A stretch of 64,000 nucleotides of DNA from Pohlia nutans (taxonomy: Eukaryota; Streptophyta; Bryopsida; Bryales; Mniaceae), in assembly GCA_022496805.1 (NCBI GenBank), contig CM040097.1:18838072-18902071 (forward strand), read 5' to 3'. Shown in pieces: positions 12,360 to 23,173 of the stretch. The first letter of the stretch is position 1, and each line of letters starts with the position of its first letter. Made by a program: the position numbers and the translations under genes. The notes under the pieces are model-generated. The model did no database searches. It worked only from the letters and a program-made list of their open reading frames with translations, and had not been told where the DNA came from.

Positions 12360-12922
12360 CCCCTAAACGTACCGACCCTTTGAACACAAGTAGATGCTAG
12401 CACTACTAGAGAGTGCGTAAAAACCAAGACAAAACCAAGACACATCTGTTCGAACCAACAGAGAATGGGTTTAACGTAGCAAACATTTAGTCATCTGCAC
12501 AGAACCAACAAGTTTTCTCTTGGAACTAACAAGTTCTTGTTGATTTTCCGGAATCAACTGTTCCTAACCCGCACAAAACCAACAGAATTTCTCTTGATTT
12601 TGTGCCGGTTAGGAACCCCATTTCTCTAGTAGTGTAGCCTCAAAAATAGATATTAGCATGGCTTAAATGTACATACTGTGTACATGACAGGACCATTGCA
12701 AGCGTAAAATCTATTCAACAAATTTGACGGATTTGTATTTAGAGGCCTCTCCAATATTATCAACATCTCCTCATCAGAAGAGATTTACTTCAATTGGTAG
12801 AGAATTTAATAGGCTTGCAAAGGTGACTTGGATGAAAGTCATCCAAGATTGTATGAGAAAGTTACAAGGTTTTGAATCTGTTCATGATCCAGTTTCTGGA
12901 CGCTAGGACGTTTAGGGGTAAA
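12356..12922 (+). mobile_element. TTAA-element, family B, with CACTA MITE inside
   Basis: Starts TTAACCCCTAAACGTACCGA and ends CTAGGACGTTTAGGGG followed by TAAA, a mutated TTAA. The reverse copy at 58968-59290 lacks the 234-bp CACTA insertion and so provides the empty site. Shared blocks include CTTTGAACACAAGTAGATGC, GGACCATTGCAAGC and GACTTGGATGAAAGTCATCC. The 60-codon frame at 12724 lies in this element and is not a gene. Confidence 0.85.
12398..12637. mobile_element. CACTA-type MITE nested in family B
   Basis: The body 12401-12634 starts CACTACTAGAGAG and ends TTTCTCTAGTAGTG. Both flanks are TAG. Comparison with 58968-59290, read inverted, shows the uninterrupted GCTAGCCTC, so the 3-bp duplication is demonstrated directly. 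The interior has internal repeats of CAACAAG / CCAACAG type and no coding. Confidence 0.92.
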
Positions 12923-13495
12923 CCCCTAACTGCCTAAGCGTCCATTTTTTGGACGATGTACAGATTTCATCCAAATTTTCTCATCCGTCATGCACTTTTT
13001 GCAGTGTGGAATTTTTACTGTAGATTCTATGGGAAGTTAGCTTCATGCATATGTGATCCGATTAGAAAGGGGATGATTTGTGAAATTTTTATGCCTCATT
13101 TCATGTTGTAGTGATTCACCCAAAATTTTGAAGATCTTAGTGTAAAAGTGCTCTAAAAAAAGTCAACTCATAAAATTAAGCAACCAAAAAATCTCCAAAA
13201 ATCACTACACTTAGAGTATTGCATTTCAACCAATCACAATGAATTTCATCCGTAGATTGTCAATATCTTATTCGTAATTGAATTACAAAATAATTTTGAA
13301 TTTCACGTTTCAAATTTTATACAAAATTATTGGTAATAGCAATCATAGATCTAACCGTATGGATAGAATCTAAAATTCATAATGTACAACTTTTGTTCAT
13401 ACATCAAGTTCAAAATATCCCTCTAGGTTGCATTTTATAATGCATCTTTGCAAAACTGCCGAATTTGGAGAGGGCTCTAGGCATTTAGGGGTTAA
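12919..13495 (-). mobile_element. TTAA-element, family A, reverse copy
   Basis: The 577-bp copy in inverse orientation to 11781-12359, starting CCCCTAACTGCCTAAGCG and ending GGCATTTAGGGGTTAA. Together A, B and reversed A form one continuous 1.7-kb block with shared TTAA joints. Confidence 0.88.
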
Positions 13496-13653
13496 GGAAG
13501 ATATATTATTTGCAATTGCAGTCCAATTGAATGGTGTCATTTCATGGCAACCAACCAACTTTCTAGTATTCCAGGAGTATTGCCATTTCTTCAGTAATAG
13601 AGGTGATCAAGGTCAAGAAATGAACCAAGCAAAGTTCCTACTAGAATCATGTA

Positions 13654-14221
13654 TTAACCCCTAAAGGACCAAGTGTCCTAACTTGGACATTTCAATGTTT
13701 GGGTAGGTCCTCGCGTTGTCAATTTTTATTTTTATTTTTTGAAATAAATTATGTGAATTCGGTATATCAATACAAAAAATGGAGATTTAAGTTTTTTGAT
13801 TTCGACTTTTTAAGTGGAAGTTATGGAGCAAAAGGGGTTTTTTTGGGGACAATGGGCAGTGCGTATAGGGCTCAAAATAAACCTCATTAATCATAATTTT
13901 TCAATTTTAACAGTAGGATCTTGTTTGAGATTACTAGGAGAGTGCATGGTAAAATTTTCGTAGAATTTGACCGTACAGATTGCAAGATTATAGCGTTTGA
14001 AGTGAAAATGTGAAATTACAGTCTTTTCTGATATTTTCTGACCAACTTTGAAGACATGAGAAAATTTGTTAAATTGGTCAAAAAAAAATTCAAATTTTAT
14101 TTAACTGTTTAATTTGGTATTTTCTATCAAGAGAAAAAAAAAATATTCACAAGAAATTGAATGGAAAGAGGTGAAAATGATGCTCAAAAACAGGAAAAAA
14201 CCGCGGTTCTTGAGGGGTTAA
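13654..14221. mobile_element. TTAA-element, family G/K, copy 2
   Basis: The 568-bp element has left end TTAACCCCTAAAGGACC and right end, inverted, TTAACCCCTCAAGAACC. TTAA is intact on both sides. The frames at 13428 and 13699 run across element ends and are not genes. Confidence 0.75.
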
Positions 14222-14286
14222 TTGCTCTATTTGTTAGCAATGTTAGGGACTTGATGTATATTCTCACTTGAAGTCTTGAATGGTAT

Positions 14287-16536
14287 TAACACTACTAGAA
14301 AACTGCGACTGATTCAACAGAAATGTAACTGATTTCTGTTGTTGGGGGTAGTGGCGGTCACCACTTGGTTGTTTCCACAGTTTTCTGTTCAACCCTGAAC
14401 AATACCTACAAAATTCCTGTTGATATTCGCTCCATTGTTGAGAGCTACCTAAGTTTTGTGGTTTTTTAACATATACTGCTGACATGGCAATGGAAAAGTG
14501 GCAGCATACTGCGTGGACATTTATAATCCTTTCATTTATTAAATTTCAGTGCCATAATATTTGAATCTGTTACTTTTTGAAATTAGAAACTACCTTACTT
14601 TAACTGAATGTTGATTTTACCATGAAGGGTGAAACTGTAAAAATTCGGTAAAGTCCCCGTCATTTCTCTTTACCCCCTTCAATGGTGCAATACCCTACGG
14701 GTAAACTCCTTTTACTGGAACCACTTTTAATGGGTTTCACTATATATGTTTCCCTTTTTCCTTTCTTATTATTATTATTATTATTATTATTTTGTTAATT
14801 TATTATTATAAATATTTTTTTACTGCTATAGTGAATTTGAATTGAAGCTGCCCTTGAGATGAAAATTCGGGAAAAAAAGAAGAAAAATGATTGGACGGAT
14901 AAGCGCCAAATCCTAATTCCGCCGTCGTCGTCCTCCCCTTCACGTGTCAGCCGCGCTGCTGCTGCTCTCTGCCCTGGCAGCTCCTTCTAGCCCCTCCCCC
15001 CCTTCCCCCTTTCCCTCTTCCCCTGCCTGGCTCTCTCTCTCTCCTTCATTCATTTTGTTCTCCTTCGTCTCTCGTCTCCTTCCTTGCTGTGGCGTCGTCG
15101 CCACGCTTGTTTTTTCCGGCGGAGACAAATTCGGGCGGATACGGGAGGACGCCATTTATTTTGAAGCGATCGGTTGAAGCGGCGGTTTTGATCGACCAAT
15201 CTTTTTATCTTGGAGGTTGAGAGAGCGGGAGGGTGAGTGGATACAGTTTGTTTGAATTTGGATTGGTTGCATGGTTGTGTAAAACCCTGCGGTGTCGGTG
15301 ATGAGGTTTGATGCGGATCGTGGTTGAGGATTTTTCTCATTTTTTGGTGCGACCAGGACGTCGTTGGCGGGCGACTGCGGGGAGGTCGTGTAGGACAATG
15401 TTTCGCCGCACGGACAATGGAGATGGATAAGGGGGCCGCCACTGGTCAGACCCTGGATGCGCAGGTGATGGTGAGGATCGTTCATGATTGTCCATGGTGA
15501 GGATTGTTCGGTGTCGTAAAATTTGGAGCTTCAGCTGCCCTCGTTCTGCACGTGATCTGTCCCTTGATTAGGGTTTCATTTTTTGATTTCGACGGGGAAG
15601 GGATTTTTATTTTTTTCCCCTCCGATTTAGCTTTTGTATCTCTGATTTAGGGTTTTATAGTTGGGCTCGTTACCATGAGTTGTTTTTGAGGGGTTTCTGT
15701 TACTTGAATGGATTTGAATTTTGTGGTTCTGGTACCCAATTTTTAAAGGATTCCGATGTTTATTATTTGGATTACTTTTGTAAAAGTTATGAACTGGTGA
15801 AGTTTGAAGTAGCCGGGTTTTAATCAGTATCTACTGCTCGGTTTGTCTCACTCGACACTTGAAAAAGATGACTCTGAATCCTAGAGATGCCTTCAAAGAA
15901 GCAGAACCAGTTGATGTGATTCGCATTATATAAGGTTCTTACAGCCGCTAGATTAGAAGTTCATAGACTGTAGATATTGTAATGACATTTAAGTCAATTT
16001 CATAAAATTCCATGTGCAAAAAGGTAAAAAGTACCTGACCTATCACATGAGGACATGTAAGCTATGTACACCCAAGAACCTGCTGAAGCAACTACTACAC
16101 GTCCAATTCACGCCCAATCAAAGCGTGACACCACCCTATAAACACTCCCACAAATTTAATGCAAAAGGGAGATAGGATTAATTTAGAATTAACTAGAATA
16201 ACAAACCTCTGTAACTAATGACAGTAATTCTTTTAACCACGGCGGATAAAACGGAGCAAAACAGTAAAAAATAGTTTGCAGCAGCGTAAGTAAAATTCCA
16301 ATCTCATTATTTGACGTGGCATACACTGCCAACTGGATTTCTTAGTGCTCACTCACAGTCTGAGGTGGCATGCCACGGAGGATGAAGAAGGCTTCAGAAA
16401 TGACCGATTCAACAGAATTCATACAACAGATCTCTGTTGCAAAATGACCCCCACAACGCGTCCGAAACCACAGGCGTCCTCAACTGTTTTCTGTTGAAAA
16501 TCTGTTGATGCGGACACAGTTTTTCTAGTAGTGTAA
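14287..16536. mobile_element. CACTA-type element of 2.2 kb
   Basis: The body 14290-16533 (2244 bp) begins CACTACTAGAAAACTGCG and ends CAGTTTTTCTAGTAGTG. Flanks are TAA on both sides, a 3-bp duplication. Subterminal CAACAGAAA / TTTCTGTTG motifs recur at both ends (14317-14345 and 16405-16510). No transposase frame is visible, so it is non-autonomous. Its centre carries a GC-rich gene-leader-like segment (14900-15500). It sits in the TTAA that begins the family A copy continuing at 16537. Confidence 0.85.
14900..15500 (+). other. Gene-leader-like segment inside the CACTA-type element
   Basis: GC-rich and pyrimidine-rich on the plus strand, unlike the surrounding AT-rich DNA: CCGTCGTCGTCC, a CACGTGTC motif at 14941, and long CT runs to 15080. 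It then has donor-like GGAGGGTGAGTGG near 15230 and ATGGAGATGGATAAGG near 15418, whose frame is short before a GCAG/GTGATG boundary. This looks like the 5' end of a host gene captured by the element. I cannot name the source gene, and no intact protein is encoded. Confidence 0.45.
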
Positions 16537-17705
16537 CCCCTAAACATCTTTCCCTCTCTCCAAATTGGGTAGTTTTGCAAAGATGCATTATAAAATGTAA
16601 CCTAGAGGGATATTTCGAACTTGATGTATGAATAAAAGTTGTGCATTATGAATTTTAGATTCTATCCATGGGTGAAAGCACGAAAAACTGTACCAAAAAG
16701 TTAGTCTGCTATACTAAAATCATAATTGTTTTGGTCAAAGGCCATAAATTTATATCAAAATATATTGTATTTTGGTTTTAATTTCATGAAGCCCTCTAGA
16801 GTTCTTATAGGTACTTGAACCCAAATTTTTAGAACAAAATCTTCAAAAAAGTTTACAAAAAGTAGTGTTTGAAAATGAATGCCTAAATCCAATCTCGGAT
16901 GCAAAATTGATGGCCTTAAATACACTCAACATAAATATATTTTTATGAACTTTGAGATAATGATAGAATTGAGGTCCTTGTCCAAAAAGAAAGTAGAAAA
17001 AATATGTTTTGATATACATTTTGCTTGTTTTATATCAACTTTGTTAATTGTACGTAACTACTTTTTCAATTTTGGCCACTTCTACGTAAATAAAAAATTT
17101 ATAACTACTTGATGAAGATCATTTTCTCAAATTTTTTTGATAGACTTTATAAAACAATAGGTGTTTTATTTTATTGTTATTTATTTTTTTACAAAATTCA
17201 AATTCATAATGTATTTTTGAACCGTGCATTGTTGAATGGTCATAATAGTTAGAGGTGGTACAGTTTTTCGTGCTTTCACCTCCATATAGTTAATGCAATT
17301 GTTATCATCAATGTTTTTGTATAAAATTTGAAATTTAAATTCAAAATTATTTTGTAATTGAATTACGAATAAGATATTGACAATGTATTAATGAAATTTC
17401 TTGTGATAGGTTGAAATGTAATATTCTTAGTGATTTTTCAAGATTTTTTGATTGCTTAATTTTATGAGTTTATTTTTTCAAGACCACATTTAAACTAAAA
17501 TCTTCGAATTTTTGGTGAATCATTCCAACATGAAATGAAGCATAAAATATTCACAAATAATCCATTTTTCAATCAAATCACACATGCTTAAAACCATCTT
17601 GCCATAGAATTTTGTAGTCTTTTTGTTCTTGCAAAAAACACATGAGAAAACGTGGATGAAATTTATACAATGACAAAAAAAAAATGGACAATTATTAGGG
17701 ATTAA
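16534..17705 (+). mobile_element. TTAA-element, family A, doubly interrupted copy
   Basis: The start CCCCTAAACATC at 16537 was separated from its flanking TTAA by the CACTA-type element. The body runs to TTCTATCCAT at 16669, is broken by a 611-bp element, and resumes at 17281 to end AGGGATTAA at 17705. Sequence of events: family A, then two independent insertions. Confidence 0.8.
16665..17285. mobile_element. GGGTGAAAGC family element, copy 2
   Basis: The body 16670-17280 starts GGGTGAAAGCACGAAAAACT and ends GTTTTTCGTGCTTTCACC, flanked by TCCAT on both sides. The intact family A sequence elsewhere reads TTCTATCCATACGG, so the 5-bp duplication is supported by an empty-site comparison. Non-coding. 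Confidence 0.88.
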
Positions 17706-18201
17706 AACATATGTTAGTGAGTATTTTAGAAATGAATTTAGGTACAATTTTGGATTACGGTAGATTCACTTTGTTAAAATCATTGTCAACAAGTGTGAAC
17801 ACACCCTTAAAAGGAAGTCTGTAGTTATAACAACATTCCAGTTTCTAAACGACAAGCTGCAACATTCTTTGAGTTATTCCTCAAAGATTTCTTGAGTTAT
17901 TCTGCAACGTTGCTCAAGTTACTCCCCTATGTTACTAACATTTGGCGTATAATTCTACCAGTGTATTTTACAAACCAGAAAAACAAGGTAAAAAACTCAA
18001 AACAATACCAAACAAAGAGAGTACAAGGGCGAATACAATGAGTAGGGATTGAAGAAGCAAACATGAACTCTGCAAGTTGGACAAAACGTCGTGATATATA
18101 CATCACAAAACCATCAATGTACAGTACTGTAAAAACAAACGACATTTTCGCCCTCCACATCCAGAGCCTCTACATCAGGCTGTATATCATATAAAATATC
18201 T
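17706..18201. other. Downstream of the LEA gene
   Basis: AT-rich. Presumably holds the LEA gene 3' untranslated region next to 18201. CAACATTC / GCTCAAGTTACTCC / TTGAGTTATTC phrases recur weakly near 17855-17935. No gene called. Confidence 0.4.
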
Positions 18202-19173
18202 CTAGTTCGTGAACTTGGCCTCGTCAATGTCTCGGCCGACTGTGGCGGCCGCCTCACCGCCAGACATGTCACCGGTGGCCGAACCGCCCTTCTTGCCCAT
18301 CTCCACATACCCGTCATGCCCCAGCTGCTCTGCACGCGCCTGCCCTCCTCGGCTGCGTCCTGCAATTTAACCCAAACGATTATCGACATGTGTTTCAACT
18401 CCATAATTAGCCACTGAACTTCAATCGTAACCACCGACATGCACACACATATCGAACAGCATTCTAAGGAGCTTTCGTTGATTCAGACACTATGTTCGAA
18501 ATCAGAAACAAAAACAACAGAAGCAAATCCGAATACGTGGCCACTGACATGCAGAGACATTGAACGGCATTCGAAGGAACCATGGCTCATTCAGAACATT
18601 TTGAAACCAGAAACGGAACAAAACAGAAGTATATCTACACAAATGGATATTGTGACCACCGACGTACAGATACATTCCACGGTTCGTTCAAATCAATGCA
18701 TGCATGCAAGGTTGAGTAGTGTAACTTCGGCGAGGTTCACATTCATGAATGTGACCACCGACATGCACACACTCGAACGGCATTCTAAGGAGTTACGTTC
18801 CAGTTGATTCAGACATTATATATGTTCGGAATCAGAAACAGAAGCAAATCTGAATACGTAGCAAATGCACATGACCAGATACATTGAAATACATTCGAAG
18901 GAACCATGGCTCGTTCAGAACATTTCGAAACAAGAAACAGAAGTTACAAAACAGAAACTGTATATCTACACAAATGGATATTGTGACCGCTGACGTGCAG
19001 GTCTATGCATTCCACGGTTCATTCAGATCAATGCATGCACGCATGCATGCAGGGTTGAGTAGTGTACCTTCGGCGAGGTTCTGCTGGGCTTGGACGCTCT
19101 TGCCTCCCGTGCCGCCCGGAACCACAGTCTCGCCGGCGGCAGCGCGGGCATCGAGGTCTTCCGAGCTCGACAT
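18202..19173 (-). CDS. Group-1 LEA protein, Em-type (LEA_5 family)
   Basis: A small hydrophilic seed/spore and desiccation-response protein; the family is thought to bind water and protect cell contents during drying. Exon 1 is 19173-19068 and exon 2 is 18359-18202, with a 708-bp GT-AG intron, giving 87 residues. The N-terminal part reads [20 protein letters not shown] followed by [10 protein letters not shown]. After the junction comes the family's diagnostic block [20 protein letters not shown], present once. It is rich in Gly, Glu, Ala and Gln, with no Cys or Trp. The intron interrupts the Gly codon just before RSRGGQ. The coding region is much richer in GC than its surroundings. The intron contains a tandem duplication that copies the exon 1 donor region. 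Family assignment is firm; expression under drought or abscisic acid is inferred from the family. Confidence 0.93.
18432..19085. repeat. Two-unit tandem duplication in the LEA intron
   Basis: Copies start near 18432 and 18757 (period about 325-345 bp). Shared blocks are CCGACATGCACACAC, GCATTCTAAGGAG, TTCGAAGGAACCATGGCTC, CTACACAAATGGATATTGTG and GTTGAGTAGTGTA. The second unit runs into the 3' end of exon 1, so the first holds a mutated copy of that exon end. Confidence 0.85.
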
Positions 19174-19355
19174 GGTGATGGAATGGACAATTGGATCGAC
19201 TGTTCTGAGTTAATTTGTAACAAGAGTGATGATCGATAGAAGACGAAGAGTGCAAATGTGTGCAGCTTTGAGAATGAAGATGCGGAGAGCGATGGAGCAG
19301 TTGGGTTCTTGTAATGTTGGGACTTGAGACGGCGCGCGACACCTGTTGTGATTTG

Positions 19356-19361
19356 TGCATG
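19356..19361 (-). promoter_or_regulatory. RY-type motif (CATGCA) upstream of the LEA gene
   Basis: CATGCA on the minus strand, about 185 bases before the LEA start codon. RY motifs are bound by ABI3/VP1-type B3 factors in promoters of Em genes. A 6-base match is weak alone; the position and gene type make it worth noting. It may lie within the transcribed leader. Confidence 0.35.
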
Positions 19362-19572
19362 GGCACGGTGGCCATAGCGATGGCGGCGAAGTGGTGGTGG
19401 AGGTCTGCCGACAAGTGGAGCATTCTGCTCTCTTCTACGTATTAGCCCTCCCTAACTGGCATCTATTCGACTAATCAAGAATGTTTATTAGGGGTATCAG
19501 AGTGTAAGCTTGTGAGGGAGACTTAGTTATAGTTACGGTTCTTCGATTCGGCATCCATAAGAGAATGCCTAT

Positions 19573-19746
19573 CACAGGGAGATAAATACACAATTCCCAT
19601 ATGGGAACGCGGACAAATTTCTCACAATTGTAATTTTCCCAGATCAAAAATACACTACAATCATCCCAAGAAAGTTACAATTGTGGGAATTATGTCCCAC
19701 TTCCTATATGAAATCCCATGTGGGAATGTCTTTATTTCTCCCTGTG
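19573..19746. mobile_element. Short inverted-terminus element (CACAGGGAGA ends)
   Basis: Left end CACAGGGAGATAAATACA; right end TTTATTTCTCCCTGTG. Subterminal ATTCCCATATGGGAA and TCCCATGTGGGAA are also mirrored. 174 bp, non-coding. No clear target duplication was found, so the superfamily is open. Confidence 0.65.
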
Positions 19747-20035
19747 TGATCCTGGTATCTCTATTTTCCGAACCTAGTACTAGACATTCACTAATGGTAA
19801 TGCTCCAATCCACTCCTTCAATTGTAAGACTCTCAGTAAAATAGTTGCCTTCTCCACGCAAATTGAAACTAGGGAATTTTGCAACTGGTCTTCAAGGAGA
19901 CAACAATCATCATTGCTCCAAAGTTCGTTGCAAAAGTTCGCGTGAAAACTCATACTTTGATACCCCATATTGTTTTTGTTTTTTTTTTTTTTGTTGGCAC
20001 ATGAAAAGAGATTCCAGTAAGGTATGAGCATCTAG

Positions 20036-20198
20036 AATCACTAGGCGCATGGGAACTTTTATCCCCGGTAACCTTGCTCATCAATGAGCATATCCCCCTC
20101 CTCCAAACTTTCTTAAAAAAGCATGTCGAAGGGGGTATATGCTCATTGGTGAGTTTAGTTATCGAGGGAGTAAAGATCTTCCACAGTGCCTAGTGAAT
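20036..20198. mobile_element. CACTA-type MITE, 157 bp
   Basis: The body 20039-20195 starts CACTAGGCGCATGGGAACTT and ends CCACAGTGCCTAGTG, flanked by AAT on both sides. The interior is a hairpin: TTGCTCATCAATGAGCATAT and ATATGCTCATTGGTGAG face each other. Different interior from the CACTACTAGA elements. Confidence 0.85.
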
Positions 20199-23173
20199 CA
20201 TTCCAACGCAAAAAGCGATCTCTATAATTGATTTCAAAAGAGACATTAAAATTGTATGTTGATTATTCAAGATGTGCACAATGAGAACATGATAGTCTAT
20301 GAAAGTCAAAGGTCAACACTTGTAGGTAATGTTTTGAAAATTCGTAAATTATTTAAATAATGTCCAAATAATACATGCTAAAGTGAATTGGAATTCTCGT
20401 CATTTATCAACAAGTTCTAATTATATAATATTTTTTGAATAATAATAATAACTATGTTCACTTGTTGGTAGTGACGGCAAAAATGTTATATAGTACCAAA
20501 AATTGTTGAGTACAACCTCAACATCTGATCAATTCATTTTATTTAAAATGTACACTTTTTAAACATGAAGATTTAGGGTTGATTTGAATACAAATATAAT
20601 CAACACTTTGAAAAATCATTATTTATTCATACAATGTCCAAGAAATGCATGTTAAGCTGATTTGGAATTCTTTTACAATAGCCAGTATAATTTAACAAAA
20701 CTAAGATAATCCAATAACGAAGATTGTGCTCAAATGTTCATTAAGACGATTTTAGGTGCAATTACCATATAATGGCATCTATATTTACTTTGGAAACACA
20801 TATTGGTAGTCTAAAAACTTTTAGCCCAAGGGATCATTATTTGGAGTTTAAGAGCAAAATGACAAGGTGTTAAAAACAATTACGTTGATTTCTAAAAGAA
20901 TTAGAAACCAAAATCAAGTTGTTGCTATTAAAGACAGGGTTTAGAGATTGTAAATTTTTTTTTAAATATTTTTTCTTCATGATTTAATTGGATTTTTTAT
21001 TGGCGCCTTAGAAGAACCAAATTTATCTAATTCCAATTTTATCTTAAATGTAATGAATATTTTCACATAATGAGTATAAAATTAATTTTCTATTTCTTAT
21101 TAAAGATTGTTCCAAATGCCACCAAATGGTTCAAAGTTGCCGAAAAGCTAAAAGGCAAGGTGCCAAAAGAAGTTAGAATTTCATTTATTTATTTATTTAT
21201 AGCTTTTTGTATATTTTACGAGATATAACCTTCAATATATGACTAGTATTCAAATTTGAATGTAAAGTCTTTGATTCTTTTAAAAGAAAATGTACCAAGT
21301 TCCCCGGGACAAGTTCTATAGTCTCAGGAAGTGACCATGCGAAAAGTAGAAACCACTTGGGTTAAACTATAGGGTCCCTTTTATTCATGAAAGGAATTAT
21401 TTCTATCTAATTATAAAAAAATTATATGTAATGTGGGATGCTCTAAAATCAAGTAAAGAATAATTAAAGAATATTCTTAGAATATACGTCAAATATTTTA
21501 ATTATGTGATAACCCCCATTCAAATACCCTCTCAACGCACGTGGTTACACTTGATATATCTTAATGATCTAATACACTAGAGTAGATGACATGAATACTT
21601 TACATAGTACAAACCGAAAACGACAAATTGCAACGTTCACTACATGAGCTGTCAACAGGTAGTCCAATAAGTTGATCTTCTACGCCATCCCAGTCTAAAG
21701 AAATATATTGAGCCTTTAAGTCAACTATAGTAATTGTTATAGAAAATGCAACAACTTCTTGTAGAATTCAAGAATGATGGTCACTATCTCTTGTGAATCT
21801 AGAAAACCCTTCACACGAACTATAAGGATGTAAGTGATTCTTCTCGTCACTAGAAAACACAAATAGTTATAATCTAGTATTCAAGAGAAAAATTGTCATT
21901 TCCTTGAAGTTTTAAATTGCGGTAATGCAAAAGCCAAACGCCATTATAATCTATTCATATGGTCCTCACCTCTTCAAAAGTAGGACCATCATTATCGTTT
22001 GAGCCTCATGTTACTAACCGAGTCCTTCAACTTCACCCATTTATTGCAGTAGGGAGGTCTTGGTCGTCGGCCCAGATGATCACAACCGAAATGGTTTGAA
22101 TCTTCAATCAACCTAATTAAATCAAAGGAGGCCAAATTCTTTGCATTGATTTCAACAATCGTGGTTCACTTAGAAGAAATTCAATCGTTGTTTATTTTTA
22201 AGACATTCACTTGTTGACTCAAAGTTATCAAAACATTAGATGTTGATGTACACTTTCTTATTATATCACCCCATGTGAATTTTATTTAACTTTTATTAAT
22301 AATTTAATACTTAATGATATAGAATCATACTTGTAAAACAAATCGTGACAAAAGTGAACTGGTTGTTCACTTACTAAATGAAATAAACTTTGGAATGTCT
22401 ACTTTGGCTACTAATATGCACATCAAATAAATATGAAAATAAAAGAAGTTCTAATAACTTAAAAACCATTATAATGATAGTTGAATAATATAGTGGAAGG
22501 AAAGTCGCAAAAAATACAAGAATCAAGTTCTGTGTGGGTGCCTCCAAAAGTGCTAATTTCTACAAAATTTGCCATTTCAACTAATACAAAGACTAAATTG
22601 CAACAAAGCTATATATCCAGACTCACTAGACATGCAACATCACATATTCACATGGCCACTAGGATGGACCCAAGCATACCACATTTCATTAGGGGTGTCA
22701 CATTCTCCTACAAGACTTCTCCCACACTTTATAAATTGGGTTCAACGTCGTTCACATACCAGAATACTAGTCCTCACACTGTGTTTTCAATAGGTCCGTT
22801 TCAAAACTTTTTTCCTTTTTGCAAAACAAGAGTCTCAAGCTCTAGCCCCCCTGTTATGAATTAATGATTCACAAAGAATGTCTTACTCGACCACTAAACA
22901 AAGTGTCAAACATCACATCAAATACGTCACATGAGTACATCCATTATAAGTCAAACAAGCATATTCTCAAAATACACATTAAATATTTAAATATTCCAAA
23001 ATATTCCAAAATATTCTTGATACTCAAGCTGATTTTATTCAATATGTACAATGTAGTTAACCCACGTCAAATTAGACAATCAATGTATTACGACGTCAAG
23101 TTCATGACAACCGTGTTCATTAGGGCTTCATATGCAAACTGGGCCTGTACGCGAATCCCAAATGATCGTCATC
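20199..23173. other. AT-rich intergenic DNA
   Basis: No gene supported. A diverged tandem duplication of about 280 bp is suggested by AATAATGTCCAAATAATACATG (20355) and ACAATGTCCAAGAAATGCATG (20634). The 127-codon frame at 22481 has no recognisable domain and no GC rise. The right edge probably holds the 3' untranslated region of the F-box gene. Confidence 0.45.

Noticed and set aside
15050..15485. Minus-strand frames of 109-130 codons
   Set aside because: They are antisense to a CT-rich leader-like segment. Proline/serine-rich composition follows from the base bias and no domain is visible.
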